Assembly: GCA_964636885.1 (NCBI GenBank)
Contig: CAZWVA010000034.1
Coordinates: forward strand, 1-29,161
DNA from: CAZWVA01 sp964636885
GTDB lineage: Bacteria; Desulfobacterota_D; UBA1144; Nemesobacterales; CSP1-2
Length of the DNA stretch: 29,161 nt
Direction: 5' to 3'
The notes below the pieces were generated by a model that saw only the letters and a program-made list of their open reading frames with translations, ran no database searches and had not been told where the DNA came from. Positions 14,404 through 21,574 of the stretch are shown here, piece by piece; the stretch's first letter is position 1, and every line of letters starts with the position of its first letter. Both the position numbers and the translations under genes were made by a program.

Positions 14404-16008
14404 TTAGGCCTCGATAATCATTGGCTCCGAGCCTCTCTTCCAGACTATGTGAGCCTTCCACTGGGGGTCTTCAGCGGGAAAGTCCTCCCTTATATGGGTC
14501 CCCCTAGATTCCTTCCTGAGAAGAGCCGATCTTGCCATGAGGGCGGATACCTCTACCATGTTTTGTAGCTTGAGTCTATAGTACCCTGAAAGTACGTCTA
14601 TCTCTTCTACGATTCTTTCTAGGTTAGAGATGGCTTTTTTTAGCCCATCCTCGTTTCGAACGATCCCTACGTTTTCGGTCATTAATCGGGATATGGTGTC
14701 TTTTAGTTTCAAAAAAGGCTCCTTTTGAGAAGGAGGGGAGGAAAACACAAAATCGGAAACGGTTTCCCCCGAATCGTTCTCTCCCTTTATCTCTTTACAG
14801 TCTTGGGTTGCTCCGTCTACCGCCCTTTTTGCAAATACGATGCACTCAAGAAGCGAGTTACTCGCAAGCCTGTTTGCACCGTGGACTCCGGTGCAGGCGA
14901 CTTCTCCACACGCAAAAAGCCCTTCTATGTTCGTTTCGGCCATGAGTCCTGTTCTAACCCCTCCTATGGTGTAGTGAGCCGCAGGGGATACTGGCACCGG
15001 ATCCTTTGTTATATCGATCCCGTATTTTAAACATACGCTATATATGTTTGAAAACCTCTTCTTTACGTAATCGGTGTCCAGGTGTTTTAGGGTTAAAAAT
15101 ACGTGGTTTTTACCGGATTTTCTCATCTCATTAAATATAGCGCGCGAGACCACATCTCTTGGGGCTAGCTCGGCGAGTTCGTGATAATCGGGCATAAATC
15201 TACTTCCGGAATGGTTCAGAAGGTAAGCCCCCTCTCCCCTTACGGCTTCGCTTATTAGGAAGCTCTCCTTGCCCTCTATGTAGAGGGCCGTTGGATGGAA
15301 TTGGGTAAACTCCATATCCACGATTTCGGCTCCGGCTCTATAAGCAAGGGCGATTCCTTCACCTATAGCGCTTGGAGGATTTGTGGTTCTCTGATAAAGT
15401 GCCGAAGCACCGCCTGTGGCGAGTATAGTGGATTTGGATATGAAAACGATCCGCTCGCCTAGGTTTTCTTTAAACGTCAAAGCCCCGAAACACCTTTTTC
15501 CATCCGAAACGAGTCTGACCACAGTCGTGTTTTCAAATATAGAGATGTTTTTATTGGCTTTAACGGAGGAAATGAGAAAACGGACCATTTCTTTCCCCGT
15601 AGAGCTTCCTCCTGCATGAAGCACACGCCTTTTAGTGTGGCCTCCCTCGAGACCGAGTTCCAACCCCTTTTCCCCTGAGTCAAACTTCATACCAAGGTTG
15701 ATTAGATCCATTACCCGGTCTCTGCCCTCACGCACGAGTATCTCTACAGCATCCCTGTTGCATAGTCCCCTTCCGGCCTTAATCGTATCTTCAAGGTGAA
15801 ATAGGGGTGAATCCTCTGGGTCCATTGCGGCGGCGATTCCACCTTGGGCCCAGTAGGAGTTGCTTTCTTCGAGGGTGGATTTTGTCATGAGTGCTACTTT
15901 CCCGAACCTGGAGGCATAGAGAGCCGCGTAGAGCCCGGCAAGCCCGCTTCCTATGATCAAGAAATCGCAGTGGAATCGGTTAGGTTGTTTTAGAGATACT
16001 CCATTCAT
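14404..16008 (-). CDS. nadB: L-aspartate oxidase
   Basis: The 534-residue flavoprotein oxidises L-aspartate to iminoaspartate, first step of de novo NAD synthesis; NadA then makes quinolinate. The N-terminal FAD motif is IIGSGLAGLYAAL (G20-G25). YWAQGGIAAAM, the substrate/FAD segments FTQFHPTALY and SEAVRGEGAYLLN, and ELAPRDVVSRAI are conserved. HYTIGGVRTG and CGEVACTGVHGANRLASNSLLECIVF are strong NadB signatures. The C-terminal helical domain is present. nadA and nadC are not in the window. No Shine-Dalgarno precedes ATG 16008. Confidence 0.97.
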   Translation of the reverse strand: MNGVSLKQPNRFHCDFLIIGSGLAGLYAALYASRFGKVALMTKSTLEESNSYWAQGGIAAAMDPEDSPLFHLEDTIKAGRGLCNRDAVEILVREGRDRVMDLINLGMKFDSGEKGLELGLEGGHTKRRVLHAGGSSTGKEMVRFLISSVKANKNISIFENTTVVRLVSDGKRCFGALTFKENLGERIVFISKSTILATGGASALYQRTTNPPSAIGEGIALAYRAGAEIVDMEFTQFHPTALYIEGKESFLISEAVRGEGAYLLNHSGSRFMPDYHELAELAPRDVVSRAIFNEMRKSGKNHVFLTLKHLDTDYVKKRFSNIYSVCLKYGIDITKDPVPVSPAAHYTIGGVRTGLMAETNIEGLFACGEVACTGVHGANRLASNSLLECIVFAKRAVDGATQDCKEIKGENDSGETVSDFVFSSPPSQKEPFLKLKDTISRLMTENVGIVRNEDGLKKAISNLERIVEEIDVLSGYYRLKLQNMVEVSALMARSALLRKESRGTHIREDFPAEDPQWKAHIVWKRGSEPMIIEA

Positions 16009-16048
16009 ACGGTTAAATTGGTGTTTGTTGTAAAGACGTATTTATTCA

Positions 16049-16103
16049 ACCATCGGTTACACCTATGGTAATAAAAATAATCTAAATCTTAGAACGCTGT
16101 CAA
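16049..16103 (-). promoter_or_regulatory. nadB promoter region with near-palindrome
   Basis: On the - strand a perfect TTGACA (16098-16103) is followed by GATTAT (15-nt spacer) or TTATTT (17-nt spacer); the -10 is therefore uncertain. Just downstream, ACCAT-C-GGT-TAC-ACC-T-ATGGT (16049-16069) is a 21-bp near-palindrome with a single mismatch pair, placed where a repressor could block initiation or elongation. Confidence 0.35.
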
Positions 16104-16160
16104 ATTGCGTGACCCCTTCTTGATGCGGGGGTGACAGGACTTTGGCCGAGTATTAATATA

Positions 16161-16178
16161 AGACCTATTTCGAGGTCT
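16161..16178. other. Palindrome upstream of the kinase gene
   Basis: AGACCT-ATTTCG-AGGTCT is a perfect 6-bp inverted repeat. It precedes a weak promoter-like pair TTTACT (16190-16195) and TATGTT (16213-16218) with 17-nt spacing. It may be an operator of the kinase gene; the evidence is positional only. Confidence 0.3.
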
Positions 16179-16245
16179 GATATAGTCGGTTTACTTTTTT
16201 ATGAAAAGTCATTATGTTTAAATTAAACACGGTGCTTGATTCGGG

Positions 16246-16722
16246 GTGGGGGGAGTGAACTCGAGTCAATCCGAAGGCAAAAAAGATACCCTCCGAAGGC
16301 GTGCCCAAAAATCGCTTTTGGAGAAGCCCAAGGACTTAGGTGGGGTTTCATACACCGATATCCAGAACGTGATACATGAACTCAAGGTGCATCAAGTCGA
16401 GCTTGAGATACAGAACGAAGAGTTCTCTAGGGTTCAATTGGAACTCGAAAAATCCCGGAATAAGTACGCCGATCTATACGATTTTGCTCCCGTTGGGTAT
16501 TTCACTTTAGATGAAAAGGGGATTATTCTAGAATCTAACCTCACGGGTTCTGCCTTACTTGGAGTAGAAAGAAAGAGCCTAATCAGAAGAACCCTTTCTC
16601 GTTATGTAGTCAAGGAGAGCCATAATCTTTTTTACTCCTATAGAAAACGGCTTCTAGAAACCACTAGCCGACAGGCCTGTGAGCTTAGGATGTTGTGGAA
16701 CTCGTTGGCACACCACAGGTAA
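16246..16722 (+). CDS. PAS-domain N-terminal fragment of a split histidine kinase
   Basis: The 158-residue frame has a basic N-terminus and a coiled coil (IQNVIHELKVHQVELEIQNEEF, about 44-65). Most of a PAS domain follows (YADLYDFAPVGYFTLDEKGIILESN onward, about 76-150). The PAS domain stops abruptly after CELRM, where families continue with a K-D-G loop; instead the frame reads LWNSLAHHR and terminates. The missing PAS strands reappear in the next frame as ELVGTPQVKNGKVIAILGIAHDTTERK, so both ORFs are parts of one original gene. GTG 16246 is the furthest start in frame; GTG 16255 is an alternative, and neither has a well-spaced ribosome site. Confidence 0.75.
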   Translation: MGGVNSSQSEGKKDTLRRRAQKSLLEKPKDLGGVSYTDIQNVIHELKVHQVELEIQNEEFSRVQLELEKSRNKYADLYDFAPVGYFTLDEKGIILESNLTGSALLGVERKSLIRRTLSRYVVKESHNLFYSYRKRLLETTSRQACELRMLWNSLAHHR

Positions 16723-19700
16723 AAAACGGAAAGGTAATCGCAATACTAGGGATCGCCCATGACACGACTGAGCGAAAGCGGTATGAGGAAACGATGAAGG
16801 AAAACCCGGCCCAGCTATCCAAGATGAACCGTTACGAGAAGATCATCAGCGCCGTAACCAGAAGCGTCCATCGGTCAATCAATCTTCAGGACGTCTTGGA
16901 AAACGCCGTTTCTGCCATGAGTGAGAATATAGACGGTGCAGACAGCGTTTCGATCTTTCTGGTCGAGGGCGAGGAGGCGGTCATGAGGTCACATATAGGT
17001 TTTCCCGACTGGTTCGTTGAGAGGGTAAGGAGGATCCCCTATCCGAGAGGGGCTACCTGGAGGACGATAATAGAGGGAAAACCCAGGTATTGCCCGGATG
17101 TGGAGAGGGATACTGTTATTGGCCCTGCCGGGAAGGATCTGGGGATAAATAGCTACTTAATCATGCCCATACACCTAGAGGGCAGGCCTGTGGGAGTTCT
17201 AAGTATAAATTCTTTAAAGAAAAACGCCTTTAATGAAGAGGAATTAAAGCTCCTTGAGATCGTGGCGCAACAGATAGAGATAGCGATAAATAACGCAAAA
17301 CAGACGGAGGTGCTTCGGGAGAGAGAGGAACGATTTCGGTCTGTTTTTGAAAACGGACCTATTGGTATGGCGATCGTCGATCTAAACTACAGGTTCACCA
17401 AGGTCAATAAAGCCCTCTGTGAGATGTTGGGATATACCGAAGAAGAACTAACCGGACTCACTTTCGTAGATATTACCCATCCTGAGGACGTCGAGAAGGA
17501 TGTACGCCTAGCGGAACGGGTATTTAAAGGGGAACTATCGAACTATCGGTTGGAGAAGCGTTATATCAAGAAGAACCAAGAGGTCCTATGGATTAATCTG
17601 ACAGCCACAGCGATTCGTGACCCTAATGGAAACGCCCTCTATGGATTGGCTATGATGGAGAATATATCAGAGCGCAAGCTGATGGAAGAAGCCCTTAGAG
17701 AGAAGCTCGTCCAGCTATCCAAAAAGAACCGTTACGAAACGATCATTAGCGCCGTAACCAGGAGCGTCCATCGGTCAATCAACCTTCAGGACGTCTTGGA
17801 AAACGCCGTTTCTGCCATGAGTGAGAACATAGAAGGGGTGGACAACGTTTCGATTTACATGGTCGAGGGGAATGAGGCCGTTATGAAGGCAAACAGGGGC
17901 TATCCAGACTGGTTTCTCGAGCGGGCAAGCAGAATACCGTACCCCAAGGGATTCACGTGGAGGACTATCATAGATGGGAGACCCAGGTATTGTCCAGATG
18001 TAGACCAGGATACGGTAATCGGTCCTGCAGGGAGGAAATTAGGGACAAAGAGCTACGCTTCTATGCCTATTAACTTCGAGGGCAAGACGGTAGGGTGTAT
18101 AAGTATAAATTCCCTTCAAAAAAACGCCTTTAACGAGGAGGAGTTAAAGCTACTTGAGATCGTTGCACAGCAGATAGAGGTGGCTATAAACAACGCAAAG
18201 CAAGCGGAGGCACTGCGTCAATCCGAGGAGTTACTTCAAAAGGCCAACGCGGAGCTCGAGTTGCGCGTCAAGGAACGTACACATGAACTATACGAGATCA
18301 ATAGGAACCTAGAAAAAGAAATCGCCGAGCGCAGGCGAGCGGAAGATGCCCTAAGAGAAAGCTTTGTTCAATTGTCTAAGAAGAACCGCTACGAGACTAT
18401 TATTGGCACGGTAACTCGGAGTGTTCATCAGTCAATCGATTTGCAAGAGGTGTTCGAAAACGCTGTTGAGTCAATGAGTAAAAACATCGAAGGGGTTGAT
18501 AACGTTTCAATCTATCTTGTCGAGGGAAAGGAAGCGGTTATGAAGGTCCATAGAGGCTTACCCGAGTGGTTCATCAAGCGGGCTGGAAGGATTCCCTATC
18601 CAAAGGGATTTACCTGGAAGACGATTATAGAGGGAAAGCCCAGCTATTGTCCAGATGTAGACCAGGATACATCTATCGGTCCTGCGGGGAGGGAATTGGG
18701 AACAAAGAGCTATCTATCCATGCCCATTTGCGTCGAAGGGGAGACTATAGGGTGTATAAATATACATTCTTTACAGAAGAGCGCCTTTGATGAAGAAGAG
18801 ATAAGACTACTAGAGATCGTAGCAAAGCAAATAGAGGTGGCGATTAAGAACGCAAGGCAGGCGGAGGCACTACGGAAGAGCGAGGAAAAATATAGGACTT
18901 TGTATGAGGACAATCCATCTATGTACTTTACTGTAGATACGGAGGGAAGGATTCTTTCTGTAAACCGATTTGGTCTTGAACAACTCGGTTACACCGCCGA
19001 GGAGATAATCGGTAAATCTGTACTCAATATCTTCCATAAAGACGATAAACAGGCAGTTCTAAAACAACTAACCGGGTGTTTAAAGAATCCGGGGAAGACC
19101 TATTATTGGGAATTTCGCAAGATACGAAAGGATGGAAGCGTATTGTGGGTTAGGGAGGCCGCTCGATCCGTACGTGAGACAGATGGCAGTACTGTTATCC
19201 TCATAGTGTGCGAGGACATAACTGAACGTAAGCGGGCGGAGGAGCAGATAAAGGAGTCCCTTAAGGAGAAAGAGGTGCTTCTAAAGGAGATTCAGCATAG
19301 AGTAAAAAACAACCTGCAGGTCATCTTGAGTCTTCTCGACCTTCAAACCGAATATTTCACGGATAAAAAGGCCATAGATGTATTCAAGGAAACCCATAAC
19401 CGTGTAAGGTCAATGGCGCTCATACATGAACAACTGTATCAGTCCAAGTGTCTTGCAAAGGTTGACTTCGCTGAATACATTCGGAACCTGGGAACCTACC
19501 TGTTTCAATCATATGGAGTAAAATCGGGAACCATTTCTCTTAGGGTAGAGGTTGATGATGTTTTCTTGGACGTCGATACTGCGATTACATGCGGTTTGAT
19601 TGTAAATGAACTCATTTCGAATTCCCTAAAATACGCATTTAAGGGGAAAAAAAGGGGAGAGATCGGTATTGGCCTTCATTCCGATAACGAAAATGCGTTT

Positions 19701-19877
19701 ACGCTGACCGTCAAAGACGACGGAGTCGGTTTCCCAAAACATCTGGATTTTAGGAAGACAGAGTCGTTGGGTTTGCAGTTGGTAAACGCCTTGACGAACC
19801 AGCTTGGCGGTACCATTAGGCTTAACCGAAAGGGGGGGACGGAGTTCACGATCGTGTTTAGCAACCAAAAATATTAG
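16695..19877 (+). CDS. Cytoplasmic PAS/GAF sensor histidine kinase (HisKA_2 type), 5' end displaced by frameshift
   Basis: The 1060-residue protein shows, in order: the end of a PAS domain (1-32), GAF1 (about 50-188), PAS (about 207-325), GAF2 (about 350-488), a coiled coil (about 510-560), GAF3 (about 569-707) and PAS (about 731-850). A HisKA_2 dimerisation/phosphoacceptor box follows with LKEIQHRVKNN (His868), then HATPase_c with NELISNSLKYAF, DDGVGF and LGLQLV motifs. No membrane segment is present, so it senses cytosolic ligands or redox/light-type signals. The three GAF modules are duplicated copies. GTG 16695 has AGGA 4 nt upstream, but the preceding ORF holds the rest of the first PAS domain. 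The response regulator follows after 18 nt. Confidence 0.88.
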   Translation: MELVGTPQVKNGKVIAILGIAHDTTERKRYEETMKENPAQLSKMNRYEKIISAVTRSVHRSINLQDVLENAVSAMSENIDGADSVSIFLVEGEEAVMRSHIGFPDWFVERVRRIPYPRGATWRTIIEGKPRYCPDVERDTVIGPAGKDLGINSYLIMPIHLEGRPVGVLSINSLKKNAFNEEELKLLEIVAQQIEIAINNAKQTEVLREREERFRSVFENGPIGMAIVDLNYRFTKVNKALCEMLGYTEEELTGLTFVDITHPEDVEKDVRLAERVFKGELSNYRLEKRYIKKNQEVLWINLTATAIRDPNGNALYGLAMMENISERKLMEEALREKLVQLSKKNRYETIISAVTRSVHRSINLQDVLENAVSAMSENIEGVDNVSIYMVEGNEAVMKANRGYPDWFLERASRIPYPKGFTWRTIIDGRPRYCPDVDQDTVIGPAGRKLGTKSYASMPINFEGKTVGCISINSLQKNAFNEEELKLLEIVAQQIEVAINNAKQAEALRQSEELLQKANAELELRVKERTHELYEINRNLEKEIAERRRAEDALRESFVQLSKKNRYETIIGTVTRSVHQSIDLQEVFENAVESMSKNIEGVDNVSIYLVEGKEAVMKVHRGLPEWFIKRAGRIPYPKGFTWKTIIEGKPSYCPDVDQDTSIGPAGRELGTKSYLSMPICVEGETIGCINIHSLQKSAFDEEEIRLLEIVAKQIEVAIKNARQAEALRKSEEKYRTLYEDNPSMYFTVDTEGRILSVNRFGLEQLGYTAEEIIGKSVLNIFHKDDKQAVLKQLTGCLKNPGKTYYWEFRKIRKDGSVLWVREAARSVRETDGSTVILIVCEDITERKRAEEQIKESLKEKEVLLKEIQHRVKNNLQVILSLLDLQTEYFTDKKAIDVFKETHNRVRSMALIHEQLYQSKCLAKVDFAEYIRNLGTYLFQSYGVKSGTISLRVEVDDVFLDVDTAITCGLIVNELISNSLKYAFKGKKRGEIGIGLHSDNENAFTLTVKDDGVGFPKHLDFRKTESLGLQLVNALTNQLGGTIRLNRKGGTEFTIVFSNQKY
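16812..18873 (+). repeat. Three copies of a ~500-bp GAF module
   Basis: Copies lie at about 16812-17316, 17712-18216 and 18369-18873. Copies 1 and 2 are offset by exactly 900 nt and share 44 identical bases at 16884-16927 and 17784-17827. Copy 3, offset by 657 nt from copy 2, is similar at protein level but clearly diverged in DNA. Confidence 0.85.
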
Positions 19878-19895
19878 GAGAGGAGGTCAGGGAAA

Positions 19896-21362
19896 ATGGT
19901 TAGTGCAAAAATACTGGTTGTTGAAGATGAGGGCATTGTGGCAAAAAACATACAGAACAGGCTAAAGAGGTTGGGATATGTCGTCCCTACGATCGTCGCT
20001 AGTGGAGAAGAGGCCATTCGCAAAACGGAGGAGACCCAACCGGACCTGGTATTGATGGATATTGTTCTAAAGGGTGACATGGATGGTATCGAGGCCGCAA
20101 AGCAAATCTATTCCCGTTTCGATATCCCGATCGTATACCTTACCGCCTATTCGGATAATAGTACACTAGAGCGGGCGAAGTTAGCCGAACCCTTCGGTTA
20201 TATACTTAAGCCTTTTGAAATAAGAGAGGTGCACTCTGCTATTGAGATGGCTCTCTATAAGCATGGAGTTGAAAAGAAGATAAGAGAAAAGAAAAGGTGG
20301 CTTGTTGCGACACTAAAGAACATAATAGACGCGGTAATAATTTCAGACACAAACGGGCTTATCACGTTTATTAATCCCAAAGCCGAGGCTCTTACGGGCT
20401 GGAAAAGGGAAGAGGCCTTAGATAAGAACTTGACTGAGGTATTCAATCTCATAGACGAAAGAACCGGAAATCCCATTAATGACCTGACAAAAAGGGTACT
20501 CGAAGGCGAGGTCCTCAGTTTTAGAAGTCGGATGGTACCCGTTTCTAGGGAAAAAACGAAAAAAACCGTTTATGTTAGTGCCGCTCCTATTAGGGATGAT
20601 ACGGGTGGGATAAACGGTGTAGTTTTGGTCTTCCGTGAAATCGAAAAGAAAGAGCGGATCGAATCGAATGAAATAGAAATCAAGCTACCCGAATCAAGGG
20701 AGGTTAAGGACGGAGAGCAAGACGTCTCAACTAGTCTAATGACTGTGACTTCCTCTGCCATTATTCAAGGTGGGATTCGTAAGATGCTGGAAACTGAGAA
20801 AACCATAGAGATCGTTGCCGAGGCCTCGGATATATCGGAGATCGTCCCTCTTGTTGGTGAGAAGAAACCGGATATTCTACTCATTGACGCGGGTATGTCT
20901 AAGATGGACATCCAAGGGATCTTAGAATCGATTAGAGAAAAGAGTCCCCAGACAAAGGTGCTTATACTACTCCGCGCTCTGGATGAAAGGTTCATTATAG
21001 ATTCCATCTCCTGGGGGGTCCGGGGATGTTTAACGGATAAATCAGACCGAGAGCAGTTTATTCAAGCGATTAAGGCTGTGCGTAAAAATAAGATTTGGGC
21101 CGAGGTAGAGGTCATAACCAGAATCTTAACCCGACTTATACCTTCAAAGAAGGGTAAACCGAGACTCCTTAAACTCGACCTTACAAAAAGGGAAGAGGAT
21201 GTTACAAAACTCGTTGTCAAGGGGTACAGTAATAAAAAGATCTCAAGTAAGCTATTTATAAGTGAAAAAACGGTTAAGTCTCATTTAAGAAACATATTTA
21301 AAAAATTCGGTGTTAACAGTAGATTTCAGCTCGCCGTTGAGTTTTATAATAGAACCGCTTGA
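19896..21362 (+). CDS. Response regulator with REC-PAS-degenerate REC-LuxR architecture
   Basis: The 488-residue protein has an intact N-terminal receiver: acidic pocket ED(E) at 10-12, phosphoacceptor D55 in LVLMDIVLKG, T83 and K105. A PAS domain (about 135-260) follows. A second receiver-like domain (about 275-410) begins MTVTSSAIIQGG where the paired acids should be; it keeps an Asp in ILLIDAGM, but the switch lysine region reads CLTDKSD. The C-terminus is a NarL/LuxR helix-turn-helix (LTKREEDVTKLVVKGYSNKK, ISEKTVKSHLRNIFKKF). It looks like a fusion of a PdtaR-like receiver with a NarL regulator. GAGGAGGT precedes the ATG, 18 nt after the kinase; cotranscription and phosphotransfer are inferred. 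Confidence 0.9.
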   Translation: MVSAKILVVEDEGIVAKNIQNRLKRLGYVVPTIVASGEEAIRKTEETQPDLVLMDIVLKGDMDGIEAAKQIYSRFDIPIVYLTAYSDNSTLERAKLAEPFGYILKPFEIREVHSAIEMALYKHGVEKKIREKKRWLVATLKNIIDAVIISDTNGLITFINPKAEALTGWKREEALDKNLTEVFNLIDERTGNPINDLTKRVLEGEVLSFRSRMVPVSREKTKKTVYVSAAPIRDDTGGINGVVLVFREIEKKERIESNEIEIKLPESREVKDGEQDVSTSLMTVTSSAIIQGGIRKMLETEKTIEIVAEASDISEIVPLVGEKKPDILLIDAGMSKMDIQGILESIREKSPQTKVLILLRALDERFIIDSISWGVRGCLTDKSDREQFIQAIKAVRKNKIWAEVEVITRILTRLIPSKKGKPRLLKLDLTKREEDVTKLVVKGYSNKKISSKLFISEKTVKSHLRNIFKKFGVNSRFQLAVEFYNRTA

Positions 21363-21488
21363 TCTTTACCGGCTGGCCGCTTACAAAAGAGCCCAAAGGA
21401 TGATGGGAGTCTGAAGGATTCATGGTCTCTTTTAAAGGGGATTCCTTTTGTCTTTTCGTCTAAAAGGGGTGGAGGAAGGGTTTTCATA

Positions 21489-21523
21489 ATGAGGGGCAAT
21501 TCGTTCGGCTAATTGCCCCTCAT
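21489..21523. terminator. Convergent hairpin between regulator and glnD
   Basis: ATGAGGGGCAATT and AATTGCCCCTCAT form a perfect 13-bp stem with a 9-nt loop. Neither side has a proper T-run, so it may act as a Rho-assisted or 3'-end-stabilising structure for both converging transcripts. The rest of 21363-21574 has only a weak AAAGG/CCTTT hairpin near 21437-21451. Confidence 0.55.
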
Positions 21524-21574
21524 CCATTTATACCAAGGAAGGGCAAGTGTATTTAGTGTAAAATCGAGTCGTCT

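Noticed and set aside
16101..16135. GTGACCCC...GGGGTGAC as an operator
   Set aside because: Only ACCCC/GGGGT pair; the outer bases do not, so the symmetry is partial and likely chance.
16812..18873. CRISPR-like or transposon repeat
   Set aside because: The three repeats are coding GAF modules of ~500 bp in frame; no short regularly spaced repeats or transposase were found here or elsewhere in the window.
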